Origin: Candidatus Endomicrobium neocapritermitis
Lineage (GTDB): Bacteria; Elusimicrobiota; Endomicrobiia; Endomicrobiales; Endomicrobiaceae
Assembly: GCA_009778325.1 (NCBI GenBank)
Contig: WRJZ01000042.1
Location: forward strand, 1 to 60,537
Direction of reading: 5' to 3'
DNA length: 60,537 nt
The notes under the pieces are model-generated. The model had not been told where the DNA came from and made no database searches. It saw nothing but the letters and a program-made list of their open reading frames with translations. Each line of letters begins with the position of its first letter. Position 1 is the first letter of the stretch. Position numbers and translations under genes: made by a program. Shown here piece after piece: positions 26,115-32,802 of this stretch.

Positions 26115-27217
26115 GGAGCTTGTCCCCGAGGTTCTCAATCGTGGAAATAAACGACAAAAAGAAATACACTCCTGCAGCAGAAAAAAATGCAAAAACAGGC
26201 GGACCTGCCGGTAAAAATAAACAAATAAAGATAATGGAAGTATGCGGCACGCATACAATGGCTATTGCAAAATACGGTCTTAGGGAGTATTTTGCCGGCG
26301 TTGAGCTTATTTCGGGGCCCGGATGCCCTGTCTGCGTTACTCCTGCCGGACGTTTGGAACAGTGCGTACTGCTTTCAAAAAATAAAAATATTATTATAAC
26401 GGCTTTCGGAGATATGCTCCGCGTTCCGGCCGTCACTTCTTCTTTGGAAAAAGAAATTTCAAACGGAGCCGATATAAGAGTAATATACTCTGCTTACGAT
26501 TCTCTTAAAATTGCGTCGGAAAATCTCAAAAAAGAGATTGTGTTTATGGGCGTCGGGTTTGAAACGACTGTGCCTCTCGCGGCCGCGGTCATTGCGGAAG
26601 CGTATAAAAAAAAGATAAGAAATTTTTCTTTGATGTCTATGTTTAAAAGCGTATTTCCGGCTTTGGACGTATTGGTGAAATCAGAAGATTTTAAAATTGA
26701 CGGATTTATACTTCCTGGAAACGCTGCTTCTATAACCGGCTGCGATGATTTCGGATATATTTCCGAACAATATAACATTCCGTGCGCGGTTGCCGGATTT
26801 TCTAAAGATGATATAATAAAATCCGTTAATTTTTTAATCGAGTCCGTAAAAAAAAACAATGCCGCATTTAAAAATGTTTATACTGCCGCAGTAAGCAAAA
26901 GCGGTAATAAAAAAGCAAAAAAAATGCTGTCTGACGTATTTGATTTGAAAGACGATGTCTGGCGCGGTTTCGGTAAAATAAAAAAAAGCGGTTTCAGACT
27001 TAAAGATAAATATTCGGCTTTTGACGCGGATAAAAAGTTCAAAATTAAACCGGTGAAAGAAAAAAAAGACGCTTGCCGCTGCGGCGACATTATGAAAGGA
27101 AAGATGAATCCGCACGGATGCGCATTATTCGCTAAAAAATGCACTCCTCTAAATCCGTACGGGCCGTGCATGGTTTCTTCAGAGGGCGTTTGCAGCGCGT
27201 ACTATAAATACAGATAA
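26078..27217 (+). CDS. hypD: Hydrogenase maturation factor HypD
   Basis: From ATG 26078 the frame gives 379 residues. HypD signatures: IMEVCGTHTMAIAKYG (the CGTHT cysteine that joins HypC to the iron), GPGCPVCVTPAGR, FGDMLRVPA, FMGVGFETTVPL, and the C-terminal [4Fe-4S] region CRCGDIMKGKMNPHGC, CTPLNPYGPCMVSSEGVC. It carries the Fe(CN)2CO scaffold. The first ~21 residues (for instance RQLRVTNYEWS) would be coded by a hairpin-element arm. An in-frame GTG at 26141 with GAGG nearby leaves 31 residues before MEVCGTHT, closer to family length, and may be the true start. Confidence 0.92.
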   Translation: MTKRQLRVTNYEWSLSPRFSIVEINDKKKYTPAAEKNAKTGGPAGKNKQIKIMEVCGTHTMAIAKYGLREYFAGVELISGPGCPVCVTPAGRLEQCVLLSKNKNIIITAFGDMLRVPAVTSSLEKEISNGADIRVIYSAYDSLKIASENLKKEIVFMGVGFETTVPLAAAVIAEAYKKKIRNFSLMSMFKSVFPALDVLVKSEDFKIDGFILPGNAASITGCDDFGYISEQYNIPCAVAGFSKDDIIKSVNFLIESVKKNNAAFKNVYTAAVSKSGNKKAKKMLSDVFDLKDDVWRGFGKIKKSGFRLKDKYSAFDADKKFKIKPVKEKKDACRCGDIMKGKMNPHGCALFAKKCTPLNPYGPCMVSSEGVCSAYYKYR

Positions 27218-27219
27218 AT

Positions 27220-27346
27220 GAAAAGTGCAAAGTTCAGAGTTCAAAGTTCAAATAATGTGTTTCGCCTTTGGCGAAACTTACTAATAGGTTTTCACAAAGC
27301 AAAAACTCCAAATTTGAACTTTACACTTTGAACTTTGTTGTTAAAA
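27220..27346 (+). repeat. Intergenic long-hairpin element, AAAGTTCAAAGTTCA arms
   Basis: AAAAGTGCAAAGTTCAGAGT pairs with ACTTTACACTTTGAACTTTG. Core TTTCGCCTTTGGCGAAA, TTACTAATAGG linker, TTTTCACAAAGCAAAAACTC. Ends TTGTTAAAAAGG at the hypE ribosome-binding site. Confidence 0.88.
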
Positions 27347-27355
27347 AGGTATATT

Positions 27356-28354
27356 ATGAAAATTACAATGGCTCACGGCGCGGGCGGAAACGCTTCCAAA
27401 GAGCTGATAAACAAACTTTTTAAAAAAAATTTTTCAAATAAAGCTCTAAACCCGATGGATGACGGAGCTGTTTTGAAAATCGGAAATGTGAAGTTAGCAT
27501 TTTCAACGGACACATTTGTAATAAATCCTGTCTTTTTTAAAGGCGGTGATATAGGCAAGCTTGCCGTGTGCGGAACTGTCAACGATATTTCTATGATGGG
27601 CGCAAAACCGGCGGCAATGTCGGCCGCGGCCGTTATTGAAGAAGGATTTTTATTTAAAGAACTTGAAAAAATAACGCTTTCTATGGCAAAACAGGCAAAA
27701 GAAGCGGGAATCAGCATAGTTACCGGAGATACCAAAGTAGTAAAAAAAGGCGAAACCGACGGGATTTTTATTAATACAAGCGCGATAGGAATTATTGACG
27801 CAAAAGTAAATCTTTCCGGAGCAAACGCCAAAGCCGGAGATACAATAATAATAAGCGGAAATATCGCTGAGCACGGCGCTGCAATAATGCTTGCCAGAAA
27901 TAATTTGGGTTTTAAGTCGTCAATTAAAAGCGACTGCGCGTGCCTTAACGTATTAGCGCAGAACGTTTTGAAAACATGTCCGGAAATACACGTGATGAGA
28001 GATCCGACCCGCGGCGGCGTTGCCGCTGCCTTAAATGAAATAGCTGAAAGTTCCAAAGCCGGAGTTATAATTGAACAAAACGAAATACCTGTTGCAAATA
28101 ATGTTTCGGCGTTTTGCAGAATATTGGGGTTAGACCCGTTATATATGCCTAATGAAGGGAAGATGATTTCAATACAAAAAGAAGCCGATACAAAAAAAGT
28201 TCTATCGGCTTATAAAAAACACGCTTTAGGCAAAAATGCGCGCGTTATCGGCAAAATTGTCGCAAATCCAAAAGGAGTTTGGATTAAAACCGTTACGGGA
28301 AATTTGAGAAGAGTTTTAAATATTGATACTGAACAACTGCCGAGAATCTGTTAA
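27356..28354 (+). CDS. hypE: Hydrogenase maturation factor HypE
   Basis: The protein has 332 residues from ATG 27356, which follows AAAAAGGT. MAHGAGGNAS near the N-terminus, DDGAVLKIG, FSTDTFVINPVFFKGGDIG, GDTKVVKKG and RDPTRGGVAAALNEIA are typical. The protein ends ELPRIC-like (EQLPRIC) with the terminal Cys332 that HypF carbamoylates and HypE dehydrates to thiocyanate. The stop TAA is continuous with the CGGCAG left end of the next element. It completes hypAF-C-D-E; hypB is absent from the window. Confidence 0.96.
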   Translation: MKITMAHGAGGNASKELINKLFKKNFSNKALNPMDDGAVLKIGNVKLAFSTDTFVINPVFFKGGDIGKLAVCGTVNDISMMGAKPAAMSAAAVIEEGFLFKELEKITLSMAKQAKEAGISIVTGDTKVVKKGETDGIFINTSAIGIIDAKVNLSGANAKAGDTIIISGNIAEHGAAIMLARNNLGFKSSIKSDCACLNVLAQNVLKTCPEIHVMRDPTRGGVAAALNEIAESSKAGVIIEQNEIPVANNVSAFCRILGLDPLYMPNEGKMISIQKEADTKKVLSAYKKHALGKNARVIGKIVANPKGVWIKTVTGNLRRVLNIDTEQLPRIC

Positions 28355-28474
28355 CGGCAGAGAATAGTTAGTAGTGAGTAGTTAGTAGTTGTTGAATTTC
28401 GGCGAAGCCGAAATCTATTATAGGTTTTCGCTATGCGAAAACACCAAAACTACTCACTACTAACTGTCGTTAAA
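28353..28474 (+). repeat. Intergenic long-hairpin element, AGTTAGTAGTGAGTAG arms
   Basis: AGTTAGTAGTGAGTAG on the left pairs perfectly over 16 or more bases with CTACTCACTACTAACT on the right. Core TTTCGGCGAAGCCGAAA, TCTATTATAGG linker, TTTTCGCTATGCGAAAACAC. It runs from the hypE TAA to TGTCGTTAAAAGGGG before the next gene. Confidence 0.92.
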
Positions 28475-28484
28475 AGGGGTAAAT

Positions 28485-29465
28485 ATGTTAAGAGTTCTAG
28501 TCACCGGCGCCAGCGGTTTTGTCGGAAGTCATATAGTTGAAACTTTGCTTGCCAAAAAGCATCAGGTTACCTGCATTGTAAGGAAAACGTCTGATTTATC
28601 ATGGATAAGCCATTTGCAGGTGTTTTTTAAATACGGCGATTTAAGCGATGAGAAATTTCTTGAAATATGCGTAAAAGAAGCCGATGTCGTGGTTCATTGC
28701 GCGGGAAGCGTAAGAGCATTTAACAGAGACGAGTATTTTAAATCCAATGTTGAAAATACGAAAAATCTTTGTAATGCCGTTATGAAAGCCAATCCCTCGC
28801 TTAAAAAATTTATTTTTATTTCATCGCAGGCCGCAATGGGGCCGAGCAGTTCAAGCGAGCCGAAAAAGCTTAGTGAAGAAGAAACTCCGGTTTCGGATTA
28901 CGGTTTAAGCAAAGTTGTGGCTGAAGAAGCTATAAAGGAAATATTTACGGAAAGAATACCATATACAATTTTAAGGCCGTCATCCGTTTACGGCCCGAGA
29001 GACAAAGATATTTTTATCTTTTTTAATCTCGTAAACAAGCATTTGAGGCCTGTTACCGTTGAAAAAAGAGTTTTACAGTTAGTTTATGTAAAAGATGTTG
29101 CGGAAGCAGTCATCTCTTGTATAGATAACAAAAAAAGTGATAATAAAACATATTACCTTGCAGAAGCAACTCCTTACACTTGGTCTGAAGTAGGCCAGGT
29201 AATATCTAAATCCGTAGGAAGAACGACAATGCCTTTACCGGTGCCCGACTTTGTTTTCAAATTCGCCGGTATGGCGGCGCAGTCATTTTCGTATATAACT
29301 AAAAAGCCGGCAGTGCTGAATAAGCAGAAAATTAATGAAATGCTTCAGGAATATTGGATTGCCGACAACAAGCCTGCCCGCGATGATTTGGGAATAGAGT
29401 TTACCAAGCTTGAAATTGCTTCTAAAATAACATACAATTGGTACTTAAATAATAAGTTTTTTTAG
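28485..29465 (+). CDS. NAD(P)-dependent epimerase/dehydratase-type SDR, CerR-like candidate
   Basis: A 326-residue extended short-chain dehydrogenase. GASGFVGSHIVET (residues 8-20) binds the dinucleotide, the catalytic pair is Tyr139-x3-Lys143 (SDYGLSKVVAEE) with Ser113/114, and LRPSSVYGPRDKDIF is typical of the family. It is followed after 24 bases by a serine palmitoyltransferase-like gene and then a GNAT-like gene. In Caulobacter an SDR of this class (CerR) lies near spt and acts in ceramide formation, so a ketosphinganine or ketoceramide reductase role is inferred here. A sugar-nucleotide or steroid-type SDR role cannot be excluded from the sequence alone. Confidence 0.75.
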   Translation: MLRVLVTGASGFVGSHIVETLLAKKHQVTCIVRKTSDLSWISHLQVFFKYGDLSDEKFLEICVKEADVVVHCAGSVRAFNRDEYFKSNVENTKNLCNAVMKANPSLKKFIFISSQAAMGPSSSSEPKKLSEEETPVSDYGLSKVVAEEAIKEIFTERIPYTILRPSSVYGPRDKDIFIFFNLVNKHLRPVTVEKRVLQLVYVKDVAEAVISCIDNKKSDNKTYYLAEATPYTWSEVGQVISKSVGRTTMPLPVPDFVFKFAGMAAQSFSYITKKPAVLNKQKINEMLQEYWIADNKPARDDLGIEFTKLEIASKITYNWYLNNKFF

Positions 29466-29489
29466 TATAGAAAAAAGGGGTTTAGTTTA

Positions 29490-30674
29490 ATGAGTTCTGA
29501 TATTTTTGAGAAATGTTTTGAGTTCCACGGTGCTAATGACCTTAAAAAAGCCGGTGTTTACCCGTACTTTCACAGGATTGAATCACAGCAGGGTCCGGAA
29601 ACAATAGTAGACGGAAACAAGAAAGTAGTAGTGTGCTCAAATAACTATTTGGGCCTTGCGAGCCATCCTAAGGTAATAGAAGCTTCAATGGAAGCCGCGA
29701 AAAAATACGGAACTTCGGGAACAGGCTCAAGATTCCTTAACGGTACCAGCGATTTACACGAAAAAGTGGAAAATAAATTTGCGAAGTTTGTAAATAAAGA
29801 GGCCGCGGTTCTCTTTACTACCGGGCATCATTCGAATTTGGGCGCCATAGCATGCCTTGTAGGCAAAGGCGAAGTTGTAATTACGGATAAACTTGACCAT
29901 GCTTCAATAATAGACGGCTGCCGCCTTTCCTTTGGTGAAATGGCGAGATTCAGGCATAATGATATGACTGACCTTGAAAGACAGCTTGTAAAACATCAGG
30001 GAAAAGGCATGATGATAGTAGTTGACGGCGTTTTCAGCATGGAAGGAGATATTGCAAACCTCCCTGAAATCGTTAAACTTGCAAAGAAGTACGGCGCAAG
30101 AGTTTATATTGACGAAGCCCATTCAATCGGCGTAATCGGCGAAAACGGCAAAGGAACGGGCTCTCATTTTAATTTGGAAGAAAACATTGATGTTTTGATG
30201 GCAACCGCTTCAAAGTCTCTTGCCTCAATCGGCGGATTTATCGCAAGCAAAGCGGAAGTAATTGATTATGTGAAACATACGGCGAGACCAATGATATTTA
30301 CCGCAAGCCTTCCGCCGGCGTGCGTAGGCGCGATAGACGCTGCGCTGGATTTAATGGTTCAGGAGCCTGAACGAAGAATAAAACTTATGGAAAACGCTAA
30401 CAAAATGAAAGCTGCTTTTCAATCCATGGGTTATAATACAAACCATTCTCAATCGCCGATTATCCCTTTAACCGTAGGAAGCGATTTAGTAGCTTTTAAA
30501 ATGTGGAGAATGCTTTTTGACGAAGGCGTATTCGCGTCTCCTGTCGTAACTCCGGCTGTTCCGGAAGGGCAGGCTATTATACGAACAAGCTATATGGCCA
30601 CTCATACTGACGATCACTTAAATTTTATACTTGATAAATTCTCTAAAGTAGGAAAAGCGCTGGGAGTAATTTAA
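29490..30674 (+). CDS. spt: Serine palmitoyltransferase-like alpha-oxoamine synthase
   Basis: A 394-residue PLP enzyme. The PLP lysine is Lys242 in ATASKSLASIGGF; His137 (DHASIIDG), Asp208 and His211 (YIDEAHS) complete the active site. Features shared with bacterial serine palmitoyltransferases, as I recall the Bacteroides enzyme, are AGVYPYFHRIE near the N-terminus, GSRFLNGTSDLHEK, RLSFGEMARFRHNDM, VVDGVFSMEGDIANLPEIV and the closing TSYMATHTDDHLNF. It would condense serine with an acyl thioester to 3-ketosphinganine. Glycine C-acetyltransferase (Kbl) and KAPA synthase are relatives, but these specific motifs and the neighbours favour sphingoid synthesis. Confidence 0.78.
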   Translation: MSSDIFEKCFEFHGANDLKKAGVYPYFHRIESQQGPETIVDGNKKVVVCSNNYLGLASHPKVIEASMEAAKKYGTSGTGSRFLNGTSDLHEKVENKFAKFVNKEAAVLFTTGHHSNLGAIACLVGKGEVVITDKLDHASIIDGCRLSFGEMARFRHNDMTDLERQLVKHQGKGMMIVVDGVFSMEGDIANLPEIVKLAKKYGARVYIDEAHSIGVIGENGKGTGSHFNLEENIDVLMATASKSLASIGGFIASKAEVIDYVKHTARPMIFTASLPPACVGAIDAALDLMVQEPERRIKLMENANKMKAAFQSMGYNTNHSQSPIIPLTVGSDLVAFKMWRMLFDEGVFASPVVTPAVPEGQAIIRTSYMATHTDDHLNFILDKFSKVGKALGVI

Positions 30675-30789
30675 CCTGCAGAGTTAAGAGTGAAAAGTGG
30701 AGAGTGGAGATACGGCAACGACACTAAATATCCGCGCGAAGCGCTCATTATCTTCACTCTCCACTTTTCACTCTTCACTCTGCCTTTAA
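30675..30789 (+). repeat. Intergenic hairpin element with centre inverted relative to 9106-9220
   Basis: Left arm CTGCAGAGTTAAGAGTGAAA and right arm TTTTCACTCTTCACTCTGCC. The centre (ACACTAAATATCCGCGCGAA, then GCGCTC) is almost the exact reverse complement of the centre of the element between ndk and ackA. Confidence 0.88.
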
Positions 30790-30819
30790 GACTACAAACT
30801 TATTTAATTGGGAATAAAA

Positions 30820-31932
30820 ATGAAAATAGCCAAAGTAGAAACTTCAAAGCAGTTCAGACAATTTATTCGTTTTCCGTGGAAAATATATTCTAAAAGCAGT
30901 CCCTGGGTGCCTCCGCTTATATCCGAAGCGATCTCAATACTTTCCGAAGGCAAAAATCCTTTTTGGCTTCACGCCAAAAAACAGCTTTTTCTCGTTTATG
31001 ACGACAATAACAATATAATCGGCAGGATTGCCGCGATTATCGATTATAACTACATTAATTTTCAGGATGACAAATGCGGTTTTTTCGGTTTTTTTGAATG
31101 TGTTGATGACGCTGTCGCGGCAAAAGCTCTTTTTGACGCCGCGAAAAACTGGCTTAATGAAAACGGCATAAATAAAATGATGGGGCCGATGAATCCTTCC
31201 ACAAACGACGAGCTTGGATTCCTGTCCGAAGGCTTTGATTTGCCGCCAAGCTTTATGATGCCTTATACGCATCAATACTATATTAATCTTGCCGAAAAGT
31301 CAGGCCTTAAAAAAGTTAAGGAATTATACGCATACGACATGGATGTCTTGGGCGATTCCAGAGTCGGAAGACTTGAAAGAATCGTGGAAATGTCAAAAAA
31401 GAAAATGCCGACTTTAAAAGTCCGTTCGCTCGATAAAAATAATTTTAAAGAGGATTTAAAAGCGGCAATATCAATATACAACCGCGCCTGGGAGAAAAAC
31501 TGGGGTTTTGTGCCGTGGAGCGATGAAGAGTTCGCCGATATAGCGGTTAAGCTGAAACCTTTGGTAGACCCTGATATGGTTATTGTCGCGACGGTTGAAG
31601 GAGCTCCCGTCGGAATGCTTATTTCCATGCCTGATTATAATCAGGTTTTGAAAAAGCTTAACGGAAGCCTTTTGCCGTTCGGCTTATTTAAATTTTTATA
31701 TTATAAAAGCAAAATAGATTCTCTGCGGTTAATGGTAATGGGCGTTATAAAAGAGTACAGACACAAAGGAATAGAAGCGGTGATGTATGAAAAAGGTCTG
31801 AAAAACGCGCTAAAAAACGGATATAAACACTGCGAACTTTCATGGGTGCTTGATGATAATGTTATGACGCAGCGCACGGCTGAGATGATGAACGGAAAAG
31901 TATATAAAAAATACAGCATATACGCTTTGTGA
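30820..31932 (+). CDS. GNAT-fold-like protein next to spt, candidate bacterial ceramide synthase
   Basis: The protein has 370 residues from ATG 30820 (GGGA upstream; the frame extends to a TTG at 30808). It starts with VETSKQFRQFIRFPWKIYSK and SPWVPPLISEAISIL, then a GNAT-like core with IIGRIAAIIDYNYI, GFFGFFECVDD and MMGPMNPSTNDELG (residues about 110-125), and ends with VIKEYRHKGIEAVMYEKGLK and YKHCELSWVLDDN. This resembles the YghO-like group of acyltransferases. Bacterial ceramide synthase of Caulobacter is a GNAT-type N-acyltransferase of similar size, so with an spt and an SDR immediately upstream the protein may N-acylate the sphingoid base. The function is inferred from context. Confidence 0.65.
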   Translation: MKIAKVETSKQFRQFIRFPWKIYSKSSPWVPPLISEAISILSEGKNPFWLHAKKQLFLVYDDNNNIIGRIAAIIDYNYINFQDDKCGFFGFFECVDDAVAAKALFDAAKNWLNENGINKMMGPMNPSTNDELGFLSEGFDLPPSFMMPYTHQYYINLAEKSGLKKVKELYAYDMDVLGDSRVGRLERIVEMSKKKMPTLKVRSLDKNNFKEDLKAAISIYNRAWEKNWGFVPWSDEEFADIAVKLKPLVDPDMVIVATVEGAPVGMLISMPDYNQVLKKLNGSLLPFGLFKFLYYKSKIDSLRLMVMGVIKEYRHKGIEAVMYEKGLKNALKNGYKHCELSWVLDDNVMTQRTAEMMNGKVYKKYSIYAL

Positions 31933-31939
31933 AAAAAAA

Positions 31940-31968
31940 TTGATTTTATATTCAAAAGTTTGTAAAAT
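31940..31968 (+). promoter_or_regulatory. Promoter for the Lys-rich protein gene
   Basis: TTGATT (31940-31945), 17-base spacer, TAAAAT (31963-31968). ATG 32003 follows after GGAGGG. One of the cleanest promoters in the window. Confidence 0.75.
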
Positions 31969-32002
31969 TCTTGTATTAAAAAGCTTTTTGGAGGGTAAAA
32001 CA

Positions 32003-32473
32003 ATGGCAACAAAAGTATCAAAAAAGAAAGTTACGGCAGCTGTCTGCGGAAATGCGGAAGCAGCGGAAGTTAAAGAAATTAAAAAGAAAGTTGTCGCAAA
32101 AAAAACAACAGCGAAAAAAAAGGCGGCAGCGCCAAAAAAAACCGTGAAAGCGGAAGCTCCCAAAAAAGAAAAAGCAAAGGCAAAAAAAGTTAACGGCAAT
32201 TATCCGGATGCTTATTTGGTTATAGATTACCCCGTAGAATCCGAAACAATATGCGGAGACCATTATGCCGTAAAAGTCGGCGCTTCGACTGACGGATATG
32301 TCGAGATATCTTTTGATAACGGCGAGTGGCAGCCCTGCAGATTCGGCGGCGGATACTGGTGGTTCGACTGGTCGTATTTTAATAAAGGCGACCACTCTAT
32401 TGCCGTCAGGCTTCTTGACCCCAGCGGTAATGTAATTGTAGAAACACCGTCAAGGAAGTGCGAAATATGCTGA
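32003..32473 (+). CDS. Histone H1-like Lys/Ala-rich protein fused to a small beta-rich domain
   Basis: The protein has 156 residues from ATG 32003 behind GGAGGG (a longer frame from TTG 31940 begins inside the promoter and is rejected). Residues about 3-70 are a Lys/Ala/Thr tail with VSKKKVTAA, KKTTAKKKAAAPKKTVK and KKEKAKAKK units, like eukaryotic H1 or bacterial HctB-type tails. Residues about 73-156 are non-repetitive: AYLVIDYPVESETICGDHYA, DGYVEISFDNGEWQPC, GGGYWWFDWSYFNKGDHSIA, RLLDPSGNV, likely an Ig-like beta sandwich with four cysteines. DNA binding or cell-surface charge roles are guesses. It overlaps the next small gene. Confidence 0.75.
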   Translation: MATKVSKKKVTAAVCGNAEAAEVKEIKKKVVAKKTTAKKKAAAPKKTVKAEAPKKEKAKAKKVNGNYPDAYLVIDYPVESETICGDHYAVKVGASTDGYVEISFDNGEWQPCRFGGGYWWFDWSYFNKGDHSIAVRLLDPSGNVIVETPSRKCEIC

Positions 32474-32655
32474 GAAGAAAGGCCAAAACAGGTATGGATG
32501 AATTTTGCGAAGGCGTGGGTAAACTCTGCGTTTTTGCGGCATTCGCATACTCGGCTTTTGTTCTTATAGCAACTGCTTGCGAAAAAAATAAGGACTCTGA
32601 CTATCAGGAAAGGCTCAGAAAGGCCTATGAGGGACTTTCTCCGGAAGAATATTAA
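32467..32655 (+). CDS. Small single-span membrane protein, unknown function
   Basis: The protein has 62 residues from ATG 32467 (GTG 32458 also possible). A basic, cysteine-containing N-terminus (LRRKAKTGMDEFCEGV) is followed by one hydrophobic span (about residues 19-38, KLCVFAAFAYSAFVLIATAC) and an acidic tail (EKNKDSDYQERLRKAYEGLS). It overlaps the Lys-rich protein gene by 7 bases, suggesting coupled translation and joint function. Confidence 0.65.
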   Translation: MLRRKAKTGMDEFCEGVGKLCVFAAFAYSAFVLIATACEKNKDSDYQERLRKAYEGLSPEEY

Positions 32656-32659
32656 AAAG

Positions 32660-32780
32660 AAAGACAGAGTGAAGAGTGAAAAGTGGAGAGTGGAGATATT
32701 GAATTTCGGCTTCGCCAAAATCTATTAATAGGTTTTCGCGTAGCGAAAACACTTTATCTTCACTCTTCACTCTGCCTTTA
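32660..32780 (+). repeat. Intergenic long-hairpin element, GAGTGAAGA arms
   Basis: CAGAGTGAAGAGTGAAAAGT pairs with TTATCTTCACTCTTCACTCTG. Core TTTCGGCTTCGCCAAAA, TCTATTAATAGG linker, TTTTCGCGTAGCGAAAACAC. Ends TCTGCCTTTAATG. Confidence 0.9.
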
Positions 32781-32802
32781 ATGTTATATATAGGAAAAAA
32801 AG

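Noticed and set aside
29490-30674. Glycine C-acetyltransferase (kbl), by proximity to glycine cleavage genes
   Set aside because: gcv genes are 14 kb away, tdh is absent, and the motif set is closer to serine palmitoyltransferase; kept only as an alternative.
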